Below are positions 8,719 through 17,996 of a stretch of 64,000 bases of DNA, piece after piece. This DNA comes from Deltaproteobacteria bacterium. Its GTDB lineage: Bacteria > Myxococcota_A > Polyangia > Polyangiales > Ga0077539. Positions within the stretch are counted from its first letter, which is position 1. Each line of letters begins with the position of its first letter. The stretch spans positions 62,001-126,000 of the forward strand of contig JADJAE010000041.1 in NCBI GenBank assembly GCA_016704445.1. The letters run 5' to 3'. Below the pieces are notes generated by a model. That model had not been told where the DNA came from, searched no databases, and was given only the letters and a program-made list of their open reading frames with translations. The position numbers were made by a program, and so were the translations under genes.

Positions 8719-9357
8719 TCAGGTGAACTCGCGGAAGGGCGATGGGAGGGGGGAGATGGGCTCCGGGGGAGCGATGCCCGGCGGGGGCAGCGTGGCCTCG
8801 CGGGGCTGCAGCGCGCCGGGGTCGAGGGTGACCGGCTCGGTCACGAAGCGGGGCGACTCGGACACCCGTTCGGGCTCGTCGTGCTCCTGCGAGCGCGCCT
8901 CGAAGAGCAGGTGCATTCCCCCGCTCGCGGCCTCGTGGGCGATGGACGCCACGAGCGAGCCGAGCGCGTCGGTGACGAGGCGCTTGAACATCGAAGGCTG
9001 CGGCGGCATCGCGTACTTGAACCACGCCCGCTGCAGCACCCGCAGGGCTCTGCTGCGCTCGCGCTGACGGTGCTGGATCACGATGCCCAGCGCGACGACG
9101 GTGACGCCGCCGACGAAGGCCCCGATGAGCGCGGTGCGGACGCGTACGCTGGCGGGCACCGACGGCTCCGCGTGCTCCGGAGGCGGGGACGAGGCGTGAG
9201 GGAGGAGCGCGGCCATGTCGTGGACGACGTCGGTGATCGCGTGGCGCTTGCGGTCGAGCGCGTCGAGCGCGCGCACCAGGCGCTGGATGATGAGGTCGCG
9301 CTTGTGCACGACGAGCTCGTGGTGGGTCGTCTCGTGGTCCTGACTCTCGATGCTCAT
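8719..9357 (-). CDS. Membrane protein of unknown function, coupled to holin-like gene
   Basis: Protein of 212 residues with a charged N-terminal helical region (residues 1-70, including KRDLIIQRLVRALDALDRK), one transmembrane helix near residues 80-95 and a Pro-rich C-terminus. The ATG overlaps the upstream stop as ATGA, so it is translationally coupled to the holin-family gene. I do not recognise the family; the N-terminal layout is somewhat like DUF3618-type envelope proteins. Confidence 0.65.
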   Translation of the reverse strand: MSIESQDHETTHHELVVHKRDLIIQRLVRALDALDRKRHAITDVVHDMAALLPHASSPPPEHAEPSVPASVRVRTALIGAFVGGVTVVALGIVIQHRQRERSRALRVLQRAWFKYAMPPQPSMFKRLVTDALGSLVASIAHEAASGGMHLLFEARSQEHDEPERVSESPRFVTEPVTLDPGALQPREATLPPPGIAPPEPISPLPSPFREFT

Positions 9358-9734
9358 GCGATCCCCTCCTTGATCAGCGCCACATCCGAGAGCACCCGGA
9401 CTCGGGTCTCCTCCATCGGGTTCTTCGGGAGGGCGCCGTAGCCGATGGCCGCCGCCACCGCCGCCAGCGCCACGAAGCCTCCGCCCACCGCCGCGGCGAC
9501 CCCCGCGGTGCCGCCGAGCGCGAACACCAGCGCCACGGCGAAGAGCGCCAGCGCGACGAGGACGGCGAGCGCCGCCACCCCGAAGGCGATGGCCGCGAAC
9601 AGGGTCGCTCGCAGCTGCGCGCGCACCTCGTCGGTCGCGAGCTCGACCTCCAGCTTCACCAGCTCTCGGACGTCGCTCATGGCATCTCTCAGCAGCTCCG
9701 CCACGGGCGGATCGTTCGTCTCCGCAGGCTTCAT
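9354..9734 (-). CDS. Phage holin family (holin superfamily III-like) protein
   Basis: Protein of 126 residues with a polar helix containing DVRELVKLEVELATDEVR (residues 20-40) and then two strongly hydrophobic helices (about 45-70 and 74-100), ending in a short charged tail. The N-terminal VRELVxLExELAxxE signature is characteristic of the actinobacterial-phage-holin-like family found in many non-phage genomes. No phage genes are nearby, so this is a chromosomal member, probably an envelope protein. The ATG at 9734 is chosen. Confidence 0.8.
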   Translation of the reverse strand: MKPAETNDPPVAELLRDAMSDVRELVKLEVELATDEVRAQLRATLFAAIAFGVAALAVLVALALFAVALVFALGGTAGVAAAVGGGFVALAAVAAAIGYGALPKNPMEETRVRVLSDVALIKEGIA

Positions 9735-9821
9735 CAGGGCTCTCCTTGGTTGCACGGAGGCCGAAGTGCACGCTGCGTACCGAGGGACGCGCGGGGTTCA
9801 GGCGTCGGCGCTCGGGGCCCT

Positions 9822-10679
9822 TCAGGGGGAGGGGGCGAGCGCGAAGTCGCGCTCCGAGGAGGCCACCGCGTCCGAGGCGTACTGCGACGAGGTCATCCAC
9901 TCGCGCAGCTCGGGGTCGATCGGCGCGCACATCCTCGTCGGCTGCCAGCGCCACGGGGCTCCGTCGAGGGTGAGCTCGCCGCGGGCGATGGCCCACGAGG
10001 CGCCGCGTCGGCTGAGCGAGCGCGTGGCGTGTCGCAGCGCGAGGAAGGTGCCCTCGTCGCGGGGATCGAGCGGGCGAAACCACGGGTGATAGGTGCAGGC
10101 CAGGTGGTAGTGCGAGGGCAGGCCCACCACGCCTGCGAGGCGCAGCACCGTCGCCCCGGCGAGGGCCATGTCGATCACCGAGCGCAGCATCCCGAGGCCC
10201 GGTCGCTGCTGGCCTGGGAGCGCGGTCGCGAGGTGGGCGTCGGGGTTCTCGATGGCGAGCCAGCCGATCTCGATGACCTCGCTGCCGGGAGGGAGCTCGA
10301 CGGGTCCGAGGGCTTCGACGTGGCGACGCGCGGCGGTGATCTCCCCGAGGCGTCGGGAGGGATCGCCGTCGTACACGCGGAGCGAGTGCTCATAGGGGTC
10401 GGAGAGGTCGAGCTCGACCCCGATGTGGCGGAAGCCCCGGGCTTCGAGGCGGTCGATGAGCCCGTGGGCGCGCATGGCAGCGAGCGCCCCGTCGGCCCCG
10501 TAGATGCCAAGGAAGCGGGTCGAGCGGTGACTGGAGCTGGACATGTCGAGGAGGTCGCCCTCCCCGATGGGGCTCTCCTCCCCGGCGCGGTCCAGCGGGC
10601 CGAGGTCGCGGGCCACGCGAACGCTCTCCGGCCGCGGTCCTCGGAGGGGGTATCGCCTGCGGTACCACCACGCGTTCAT
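9822..10679 (-). CDS. Conserved protein of unknown function
   Basis: Soluble protein of 285 residues. I do not recognise a domain with certainty. The order (N-terminal basic stretch, YDGDPSRRLGEI, EVIEIGWLAIENP, MLRSVIDMALAGATVLRLAGVV, ACTYHPWFRPLDP) suggests an alpha/beta fold; a GNAT-like or autoinducer-synthase-like fold is possible but unproven. The start at 10679 is supported by GGAG about 10 bases upstream; an ATG at 10709 is the alternative. Confidence 0.6.
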   Translation of the reverse strand: MNAWWYRRRYPLRGPRPESVRVARDLGPLDRAGEESPIGEGDLLDMSSSSHRSTRFLGIYGADGALAAMRAHGLIDRLEARGFRHIGVELDLSDPYEHSLRVYDGDPSRRLGEITAARRHVEALGPVELPPGSEVIEIGWLAIENPDAHLATALPGQQRPGLGMLRSVIDMALAGATVLRLAGVVGLPSHYHLACTYHPWFRPLDPRDEGTFLALRHATRSLSRRGASWAIARGELTLDGAPWRWQPTRMCAPIDPELREWMTSSQYASDAVASSERDFALAPSP

Positions 10680-10729
10680 CACATCACCCACTCCGGGGTG
10701 AAGGAGCATCCCCGAGGCGCTGGAGGCTA

Positions 10730-11446
10730 TCAGTCCCTCGCGGGGCCGTCGCCCAGCTCGATGCGGTCGTGGGTCTCGGCGCCCCCGCCGCTCTGCATCC
10801 GCTCTCCCGAGAAGAGCGCTCGCGCGGCCTCGAAGAGGTAGCGGATGCCCTTCGGGCCCGACATGTCCCAGAACTCGGCCTCGTCGGGGTGAAGCACCAT
10901 GAGGCAGAGGTTGGGGTCGTCCTTGCCCTCCGGGAAATAGACCTTGTCCGCGGGCTTCCACGCAGCCTGGATGCGGTCGCGGTCGCGCACCACCTCGACC
11001 CGCCCGCGGAGCGAGACGTACACCGACCGGCCCTGCGCGACGACGTGCACCGGCGCGTCCGTCTTCACCTCATGGACCTTCGCCGTGTCGAGCCCGGTCA
11101 GGAAGGTGAGGGTGCAGTCGTCGTCGAGCTTCGCGACGTCCATGGGCCTCGCGCGCAGGGTGGCCTTGTCGCCTTCGCCCTCGGTGGTGATCAGCATCAC
11201 CGTCGAGAAGTGCCGCAGCAGGTCGTGCACCCGGGCCTGGTCGCTCGTCGGGGCTGCGACGGCCTTCGAGGCCTTCTTCACGACCTTCTTCACCGAGCTC
11301 ACGGCCCGCTTCGCGCTCACCTTCGCCGGCTTCTTCGCCGAGGTGGCCTTCGCGGGCTTCTTCGTCGAGCTCCTCGAGGAGCTGGCGGTCGGGCTGTGCC
11401 CCGAAGGGCTCTTGCGGGCGGCGGAGGCAGACTTCGAGGTCTTCAT
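10730..11446 (-). CDS. Pyridoxamine 5'-phosphate oxidase-like (general stress protein 26-type) with basic N-terminal tail
   Basis: Protein of 238 residues in two parts. Residues 1-65 are a Lys/Ala/Ser/Pro-rich basic tail with KKPAK-type units, like histone H1 or HU-tail proteins. From about residue 70 there is an FMN-binding split-barrel domain: FSTVMLITTEGEG, RARPMDVAKLDDDCTLTFLTG, VYVSLRGRVEVV and DMSGPKGIRYLFEAA, which is the general stress protein 26/YdaG pattern. FMN or F420 binding is inferred from the family. The fusion of a nucleic-acid-binding-type tail to the barrel is unusual. No Shine-Dalgarno is evident before the ATG at 11446. Confidence 0.82.
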   Translation of the reverse strand: MKTSKSASAARKSPSGHSPTASSSRSSTKKPAKATSAKKPAKVSAKRAVSSVKKVVKKASKAVAAPTSDQARVHDLLRHFSTVMLITTEGEGDKATLRARPMDVAKLDDDCTLTFLTGLDTAKVHEVKTDAPVHVVAQGRSVYVSLRGRVEVVRDRDRIQAAWKPADKVYFPEGKDDPNLCLMVLHPDEAEFWDMSGPKGIRYLFEAARALFSGERMQSGGGAETHDRIELGDGPARD

Positions 11447-11702
11447 GGGAGGCGTGCGATTACACACGGCGTGCCGCTCCCCAATGGGACCTCGCCAAGG
11501 CCGCGCGGAGCGCGCAACCGAGGCCACGACGCGCTCTCTGGAGGGAGCGATCGGCTGTGGCAACGAGCCTCAAGCGAGACGCGCTCCGGGCGCTGTTGCG
11601 GCGATCTGCCTCGACGGTGCGGCTACATCCCGGAATGACGCTTTCACGGACAGGTCGCGTCCGGGTGGTAGGGTTTCGAGGCTCCCAGCGCCAGACCAAC
11701 GG

Positions 11703-12511
11703 ATGACTCCCCTTCGCCTATTCGCCCTCCTTGCCGTGCTCTCCATGGGCTGCGCGCTCGGCGTCGCGCCTGACACCCGAGACACCGGCTACGTACCGCC
11801 GCCCGACCGGGGCCCGGTCCCCGACCTGGGCTTCCCCGAGGACCTCGGCGACCTGCTGGACGCCTCGATCGCGGACGATGGACCCGTCGATGGCGACCTC
11901 GGCGACGCGGCGGACTCGACCCTCTTCATCGACCTGACGCTCCCCCTCGACATGGGGGTGCCCATCGATCGGGTGACGCCCATCGATCGGGTGACGCCCA
12001 TCGACGTCCCGATGCCCGTCGACCGTCCTCCGACGGACCTCGGCTGCGGCGTGCTCCCGGGCGCACCTGCGATCCCGGGGCGAGGCGCTCGTGCGGCAAC
12101 TGCGGCACCCAGACCTGCACCGGCTCGTGCGCCTGGTCGGCCTGCTCGGGCGAGGGGAGCTGCGCCGCCGGAGCCACCCGCACCCAAGCCTGCGGCAACT
12201 GCGGGACGCAGACCCTCCGCTGCTCCGCCGCGTGCGCGTGGGAGCCCTCCGGGGGCTGCTCGGGGAGCGGACCATGCGCCCCGGGCGCGACGCAGGGGGG
12301 CGGCTGCGACCCGTGCTCCCAGCAGGTCTGCCAGAGCAACTGCAACTGGGGCGGCTGCGCGCTGCGCCCCGGCAACGCCTGCGAGTACCAGGGCGGGAGG
12401 CACCACCGTAGCTGCGGCGCATGCCGGTGCGGGCTGCAGTTCTGCCTGAACTCGTGCCAGTGGAGCACGAGCTGCGTGTCGTGCTGCACCACCTGCGGCG
12501 GATGTCTGTAG
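11703..12511 (+). CDS. Cys-rich lipoprotein with Asp/Pro linker (frameshift near 12066)
   Basis: The first 120 residues include a lipobox LSMGC (residues 13-17) and a linker of DLG/DVP/IDRVTP units. After about base 12065 the coding frame continues in another register as a highly cysteine-rich domain: CGNCGTQTC occurs once and CGNCGTQT recurs, then more CxxC units to the TAG at 12509-12511. A single missing base near 12066 (probably C in a short run) restores one 269-residue protein. The Cys module is probably disulphide-bonded and extracytoplasmic. It converges on the PerM gene. Confidence 0.65.
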
Positions 12512-12527
12512 CGGGGCTTCGGTACGG

Positions 12528-13622
12528 TCAGGCCGTAGGCAGGCGGATGGCGGCGACCTCGTTGGCGTAGATCCGGAAGGCCGCGACGAAGAGCGCGACG
12601 GCGAGGGGCCCGAGGATGATCCCCCAGCCGCCGAAGGCCTCGAGGCCGCCGAAGATGCCGAGGAAGAGCAGCAGGGGGTGGATCTTCCCGGCGCCCAGGC
12701 GGGAGAAGTACGGGCGCAGGACGTTGTCCACCGTCGCGATCACCGTGACGCCCAGCACCCCGAGGATCACCGCGTCGCGCACCCGGCCGCCCAGCCCCAG
12801 CGCCACGGCGACGGGCATCCAGACGACCGCGCTGCCCACCGTCTGGATCAGCGCGCCCACCGCGGTGAGCAGCGTGAGGACGATCGCGCTCGGCAGCCCG
12901 AGGGCGAAGTAGATCACCCCCGCGAGGGCGCCCTGCGTGGCCGCGGTCAGCAGCTCGCCCACCAGCATCGCCCGCGCGACGGCCATGAACTCCTCGCGCA
13001 GCCGCTCGAAGTGCGGCGGAGAGAGCGGCGAGGCGCGCTCGACCACCGCCAGCATGTTCCCGCCCTCGGCGGAGAAATAGTACGAGCAGACCGCGAGGAT
13101 GAAGAGCTGCGCGACGCCCATGTAGACCGTGGCGAAGGTCTCGGACATGAACGACGCCGCGCCGGAGAGGAAGCTCTCGCCGGAGTGCAGGATGCGTTGC
13201 ACGATCCCGGCGTTCGTCGCCTGGGCCGCCCGGCTCGCCGCGCCTCCGGAGATCGACCCGGTCAGCCGCCCCACCGCCTCGGTCAGGTTGCCGCGGCTGA
13301 GCCCGCGAGCGAAGTCCATCACCATCCCGGCCAGCGGCACCGCCAGCAGCACCAGCGGGGCGACGATCACCACCACCAGCGCCGCGGTCGCCATGGCGGC
13401 CACCCGGTGGCGCCCGCCGATGCGAGCGACCAGGCGCCTCCGTAGCCCCGCGGTGAGCCCCGCGAACCACGCGGCCACGATCACCGGCGCGAGGAAGCGC
13501 ATCACGGTGAGCGCGGCCACCAGCCCCAGCAGCGCGACGAGCACCGCCAGCGCGCGGAACTCCGAAGGCTTCGCCGTCGGGGGCGGCAGGGAGAGATTCT
13601 CGGAGGGGGGAAGGGAGATCAC
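12528..13622 (-). CDS. AI-2E family (PerM/TqsA-like) transporter
   Basis: Polytopic inner-membrane protein of 364 residues. Paired N-terminal helices (FRALAVLVALLGLVAALTVM, VIVAAWFAGL), a long soluble middle region (about 100-175) and a C-terminal bundle containing VGELLTAATQGALAGVIYFALG, LGVLGVTVIATVDNVLRP and FLGIFGGLEAFGGWGIILGP are the conserved signature of the AI-2E transporter/PerM family (DNxLRP and GG(L)xxFGxxGixxGP). Family members export autoinducer 2 or other solutes; the substrate here is unknown. GTG at 13622 is the only plausible start before the divergent gene. Confidence 0.9.
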   Translation of the reverse strand: MISLPPSENLSLPPPTAKPSEFRALAVLVALLGLVAALTVMRFLAPVIVAAWFAGLTAGLRRRLVARIGGRHRVAAMATAALVVVIVAPLVLLAVPLAGMVMDFARGLSRGNLTEAVGRLTGSISGGAASRAAQATNAGIVQRILHSGESFLSGAASFMSETFATVYMGVAQLFILAVCSYYFSAEGGNMLAVVERASPLSPPHFERLREEFMAVARAMLVGELLTAATQGALAGVIYFALGLPSAIVLTLLTAVGALIQTVGSAVVWMPVAVALGLGGRVRDAVILGVLGVTVIATVDNVLRPYFSRLGAGKIHPLLLFLGIFGGLEAFGGWGIILGPLAVALFVAAFRIYANEVAAIRLPTA

Positions 13623-13688
13623 AGCCGATGCTAACGCAAGGGCGCTACGGGTGGACGAGCGCCGCCGGGCGGTGCACACGTTGCGCGC

Positions 13689-14478
13689 ATGACCGACCTG
13701 CTCGCGCACCTGCTCACCGCCGACGCCTACCCCGTCGCGTGCGAGACCGTCGACGCCTGGTGGCCGCGCCTGCTCTCCTCGGCCGCTCCCTTCGAGAGCC
13801 CCCTCGACCGCGCCGTCGCCGGAGGCTTCGCCGCCGACCGCCTCGGGTGGGCCTTCTCGGCGGGCTACCACCACGCGCTGCGGGCGCTGGTGCCGTCGCT
13901 GCCGCCGGGCGATCCCGCGGCGCTCGCGGCGACCGAGGACGGCGGCGGCCACCCGAGGGCGATGGCCACGACGCTGCGACCGACCGCCGAGGGTGAATGG
14001 TCCCTCAGCGGGACCAAGCGCTTCGTCACGCTGGGGCGTCGCGCCCGCTCGCTGCTGGTCATCGCCTCGGTCGGGGCCGACGCCTCGGGCCGCAACGCGC
14101 TGCGCCTCGTCTGGCTCTCCGCCGACGCCCCGGGGATCACCCTCGACCCCCTCCCCGAGACTCCCTTCGCCCCGGAGATCGAGCACGCCCAGGCGGTGTT
14201 CTCCGAGGTGCGCGTGACCGCCTCCGACCCTCTCGACCATCGCGGCCCTGCGCTCTCTCTCCACGGAGCCCCCCTCCGGGGCCGCCACGCACGTCGCCCT
14301 CGCAGGGGCGTTTCGCTCCGTGGCCAGGATCATCGCCGAGGCCGACGAGCGCTACGCCGCCGAGGCCGACGACGAGGCCGCGCGCTGGGTCCGCGACAGG
14401 GCGCTGCTGCGGGTGGCCGAGCGCGTGCGGGAGCAGCGTCGCGTGGCGGCGTGGAGAGCGCTGGGCGGAGTCTCGTAG
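13689..14478 (+). pseudogene. Acyl-CoA dehydrogenase-like gene with internal deletion and frame change
   Basis: The first 178 codons look like an acyl-CoA dehydrogenase-type protein (DRLGWAFSAGYHHAL, CATEDGG-like ATEDGGGHP, SLSGTKRFVTLG, LPETPFAPEIEHA). At about 14225, within VTASDPL, the frame is lost; the downstream part (LSTIAALRSLSTEPPSG...AWRALGGVS) is readable only in another register to the TAG at 14476-14478. In relatives, as I remember them, a block of about 45 residues (PGDGYxRYxKPFRTxED) lies between these parts. It seems to be missing here, so this is more than a single-base error. Without that block the enzyme is likely inactive. Confidence 0.65.
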
Positions 14479-14492
14479 GGAGCCCCACGCCG

Positions 14493-15788
14493 ATGGGATG
14501 GATCGACCGCCTGCTCGGACGCCCGCCGCGGCCCATCGAGTCGCGCGACGGGGTGTGCGTGATACGCCAGCGAGCGATCGCCGAGCACCTGCAGCGCCCC
14601 GCGGAGGGCTACTACGGCGACGCCACCGGGCGCACCTGCGGAGGCTGCGGCGTCGCGATGCGCGCGGAGGTCATCAGCACCGGCGGCCCGCTCGGCGAGG
14701 CCGACGTGTGGCGCGACGTCCCGGTGTGCGTCGACGGCTGGGTCTGCGTGAAGTGCGGGGTGTTCCACTACCCCAGGAAGGTCGACGCGGAGGAGGTCGC
14801 GCGCTTCATCAGCGAGGGCGCGCGCTGCGGCAACGCCGGCGACTACGCGCTCGCTGAGTGGTGGTTCACCCGGGTCGTGTGGGACTGGCCCGGCTTCGTC
14901 CCCGGGCACGTCAACCTGGCGGAGGCCACGCGCACCCGGCTCGCCCGCTCCGAGGGCCTCGACCCCGCGGTAGCGCGTCGGCTCACCGCCCGGATGCGCG
15001 CCCAGTACGAGGAGGCGGTCGAGGCCTACGAGCGCGATCCCCACGACGCGTACGCTGCGCCCATCGCGCGCGCCTGCCTTACGCTGGCCGAGCTCGCCGT
15101 GGACGACCGCGCCCCCGACCGCGCCCGCCGCGCGCTGGCCACCTTCGCCGCGCTGCCCGGCACCGACGCGGAGAGCGTCGCCCGCGCCGCCGCGCTCCAT
15201 CGCCACCTCGACCTGCGCCTCGACCTCTTCCAGGCCGCCGCCAGCGCCCTGCACCCCTACCTCGACATCATGCACCGCGCGCCCGCTGCGGTGGACACGC
15301 CGGAGGCCCGCACCGCCGTGGTACAGGCCCTCGCCGACCTCGCCGCGCACGAGCGCATCGCGCCGGAGCACTGGCAGACCCGATGGATGATCGCCAAGGG
15401 TCGGGCCGCCCTGGGCGACGCCGCCGGGGCGCTGGACCTCTGGCGCGCGCTGGTGACCTCGCACCCTCACGAGCGCGACGTCGTCCGAGAGGCGGCCCTG
15501 GCGCTGCTTCGGGCCGACGCCGTGGAGGAGGCCCGGGAGGTCAACCGCGCCGCGACCGCGCACCTCCCCGGCGACGCGACGATCTGGTGCAACCGCGCGG
15601 TGACCGAGCTGCTCTGCGGCGACCTGGGCGAGGCGCGCCGGTGCCTCGACCGGAGCGACGCGCTCGACCCGGCGGACCCGATCGCGGCGGCGGTGCGAAG
15701 GCGTCTGGTGGAGTGCGAGAGGGGCGCGCCGAGACCGGCGACGCTGCGAGAGCTGGAGCGCCGGGGATCAGCGGCAGGTGGTGAGTGA
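14493..15788 (+). CDS. TPR-containing protein with N-terminal zinc-ribbon-like cysteines
   Basis: Soluble protein of 431 residues. The N-terminal part (about residues 45-90) carries CGGCGVAM and a later CVKCGVFHYP, a four-cysteine pattern likely to bind zinc. From about residue 105 the rest is alpha-helical tetratricopeptide-like repeat, with NAGDYALAEWWFTRVVWDWPGF, AALGDAAGALDLWRALVTSHP and CNRAVTELLCGDLGEARRCL recognisable. TPR arrays act as protein-protein scaffolds; the partner is unknown. The ATG at 14493 follows the damaged dehydrogenase by 14 bases. The gene overlaps its convergent neighbour by 21 bases. Confidence 0.75.
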   Translation: MGWIDRLLGRPPRPIESRDGVCVIRQRAIAEHLQRPAEGYYGDATGRTCGGCGVAMRAEVISTGGPLGEADVWRDVPVCVDGWVCVKCGVFHYPRKVDAEEVARFISEGARCGNAGDYALAEWWFTRVVWDWPGFVPGHVNLAEATRTRLARSEGLDPAVARRLTARMRAQYEEAVEAYERDPHDAYAAPIARACLTLAELAVDDRAPDRARRALATFAALPGTDAESVARAAALHRHLDLRLDLFQAAASALHPYLDIMHRAPAAVDTPEARTAVVQALADLAAHERIAPEHWQTRWMIAKGRAALGDAAGALDLWRALVTSHPHERDVVREAALALLRADAVEEAREVNRAATAHLPGDATIWCNRAVTELLCGDLGEARRCLDRSDALDPADPIAAAVRRRLVECERGAPRPATLRELERRGSAAGGE

Positions 15789-17855
15789 GCCGCCGTTCAG
15801 TTCGACGGAGACGCCGCTGATGGAGCGGGCGGAGCAGCAGTCGTCGATGTGCGTGAGCACGATGCGGTTGCGCCCCGGGACGATGTAGCGCGCGAGGTCG
15901 GTGGTGGCGCCGCCGGACCCGAGGAGCACGTAGGAGCCCGGGTCGACGATGCCGGTGGGGTAGCGGGAGTTGTGGATGGTGATGCGCACGCCGTCGTCGA
16001 CGCTGCCGATGCGGACGATGAGCGTCGAGACGGTGAAGCCCGCGGGGATGTCGAAGAAGGTCTGGAAGAAGGTGAACTCGCCGCCGTCGAGGCAGGTGCA
16101 CGACCGGCCGCAGAGGGCCGACGAGTCGGCGAACGCGATGTCCGTGCGGGTGACCGGAACCCACGAGCCGTGGGTCTCCGAGGGGATCGCCGCGAGCGCG
16201 TACTCCCCCGGGTCGCCGTGCACGGAGAAGGTGCGCCCGAAGCACACGGGCCCGGACGACCGGTTGATCTGCCACGGGCTCCCGGAGGCCGTGAGGCAGG
16301 GCAGGCAGTTGGTGTTCACCTCGCCCACGCACGATCCCCAGTTGGAGGTTCCGCCCGAGGCCACGCAGGTCTGGGTGCCGCCGTGGCAGACGCCCACCCC
16401 GTTGGTCCCTGGGGCGCCCGTGTAGCAGGGGCGGGTGGTGGTGGCGACGCAGGCGCAGCGGGTCGCGCTCCCCGAGCACGAGCGGTCGACGCCGTCGCAG
16501 AGGTCGGTCTGCGGCGTGACCTCGCCCTCGCAGCTCCCCCACGACGAGGCGCCCCCCGACACCACGCAGCGCTGCGTGCCCGCGTGGCAGGGCCCGACGC
16601 CGTCGGTCGACGGCAGCCCGCTGTAACAGCGCCTCGTCGCGCCCGCGAGGCAGGTGCACGCCGCGCTCGACCCGGTGCACGCGCGGTCGACGCCGTCGCA
16701 GCGGTCGGTCTCCGGGGTGACCTCTCCCTCGCAAGCGCCCCACACCGATCCGCCGCCGGTGAAGATGCACCGCTGCGACCCGGCGCGGCAGAGCCCGACG
16801 CCGCTGGTCCCGGTGGGGCCGCTGTAGCAGCTGCGGGTCGCGCCCGCGGTGCAGGCGCAGCGGGAGGCGGCGCCGGTGCACGAGCGGTCGACGCCGTCGC
16901 AGGTGTCGTCCGTCGGGGTCACCTCGCCGACGCAGGCTCCCCAGGCGGTGCGCCCCGACTCGGCGCGGCCGCACACCTGCGAGCCCGCCCGGCAGGCCCC
17001 GACCCCTTCGGTGCCCATGCGGCCGGAGTAGCAGGGGCGCGATCGACCGAGGATGCACTCGCAGCCCATCTCGGGCATGCCGTCGCAGGCGCGGTCGACG
17101 CCGTCGCACTGCCTCGCGGCGGGGGTGACCTCGCCCTCGCAAGGGCCCCACGCCGCGCCCGTCGCGGTCATGGCGCAGGTGGAGGTCCCTGCGCGGCAGG
17201 CCCCCCGGCCGGCGGTGTCGGGCGGGCCGGAGTAGCAGCTGCGGGACATCCCCGGCGTGCACGCGCAGCCCTGGTCGATGACGCCGTTGCAGCGCCAGTC
17301 CATGCCCCCGCCGCAGCGCACCGGCATCGGCGACCCTGCGCCCTGGCAAGCGCCCCAGGAGCCGAACTCCCCGGTGCCCTCGCAGCGCTGCGTCCCGAGG
17401 TTGCACACCCCGCGACCGGCCTCCGCGGGGGCTCCGGCGTAGCAGCGCTGGGTGTGCCTCGGCAGGCAGGGGCACGACTCGTCGATGCGGCCGTCGCAGT
17501 TGTCGTCAAGGCCGTTGTTGCAGAGTTCCATCGGCACGCAGCCGTTGACCGGCGCGGAGACCACCGCCCCGTCGGGGAGGCGCACCGCGCCGTCGGAGAG
17601 CACCACGCTGCCATCGGGGTAGCCCGCGGCGCCGTCGGAGGGAGGGGCGACGCGATCGGTGGTGGCGTCCATCGGTGAGGAGGCGTCGAGCGGGGCGTCG
17701 AGCGGAGCGTCGGAGCGGGCGCTGCCGTCGGAGCGAGAGCCGCCCAGGTCACCGGCTGCGACGCCGCCGTCGGGGAGGTGGACTCCGATCTCCGCCTCGA
17801 AGCAGCCGCCCATCGCCATCGCCACGACACAGACGGACCACCAGCGTGCAGACAT
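15768..17855 (-). CDS. MopE-like Cys-rich repeat lipoprotein
   Basis: Surface lipoprotein of 695 residues. A lipobox MGGC ends at residue 18. A linker rich in DAPLDA and LPDGAV follows to about residue 100. The body is a run of about eight tandem modules, each with a phrase like CDGVDRxCxG, CxCxxGxxRxCYSG, GVGxCxAGxQxC and WGxCxGEVTP; this is the putative metal-binding/MopE pattern common in myxobacteria. The first module has NNGLDDNCDGRIDESC. A C-terminal beta domain (about 560-695, FFQTFFDIPAGFTV, GRNRIVLTHID) resembles a carbohydrate- or cell-surface-binding sandwich. Probably on the outer membrane. ATG at 17855. Confidence 0.88.
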   Translation of the reverse strand: MSARWWSVCVVAMAMGGCFEAEIGVHLPDGGVAAGDLGGSRSDGSARSDAPLDAPLDASSPMDATTDRVAPPSDGAAGYPDGSVVLSDGAVRLPDGAVVSAPVNGCVPMELCNNGLDDNCDGRIDESCPCLPRHTQRCYAGAPAEAGRGVCNLGTQRCEGTGEFGSWGACQGAGSPMPVRCGGGMDWRCNGVIDQGCACTPGMSRSCYSGPPDTAGRGACRAGTSTCAMTATGAAWGPCEGEVTPAARQCDGVDRACDGMPEMGCECILGRSRPCYSGRMGTEGVGACRAGSQVCGRAESGRTAWGACVGEVTPTDDTCDGVDRSCTGAASRCACTAGATRSCYSGPTGTSGVGLCRAGSQRCIFTGGGSVWGACEGEVTPETDRCDGVDRACTGSSAACTCLAGATRRCYSGLPSTDGVGPCHAGTQRCVVSGGASSWGSCEGEVTPQTDLCDGVDRSCSGSATRCACVATTTRPCYTGAPGTNGVGVCHGGTQTCVASGGTSNWGSCVGEVNTNCLPCLTASGSPWQINRSSGPVCFGRTFSVHGDPGEYALAAIPSETHGSWVPVTRTDIAFADSSALCGRSCTCLDGGEFTFFQTFFDIPAGFTVSTLIVRIGSVDDGVRITIHNSRYPTGIVDPGSYVLLGSGGATTDLARYIVPGRNRIVLTHIDDCCSARSISGVSVELNGGSLTTCR

Positions 17856-17996
17856 CAAAGGGGCACCCTCCGCTTTCGGGCGCATCGTCGCATCCACCAC
17901 GGGGGGCGGGGAACCCCTCGGGCGGACGATCGTCGCGAGAGGGAGCACGGCGGCTCCTGTTGGGGTGTGGGGCGGTACTTCGCGGCAGCGGACGGA

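Noticed and set aside
9354..9734. Prophage lysis cassette
   Set aside because: The holin-like protein has no endolysin or phage structural genes near it and belongs to a family common on chromosomes.
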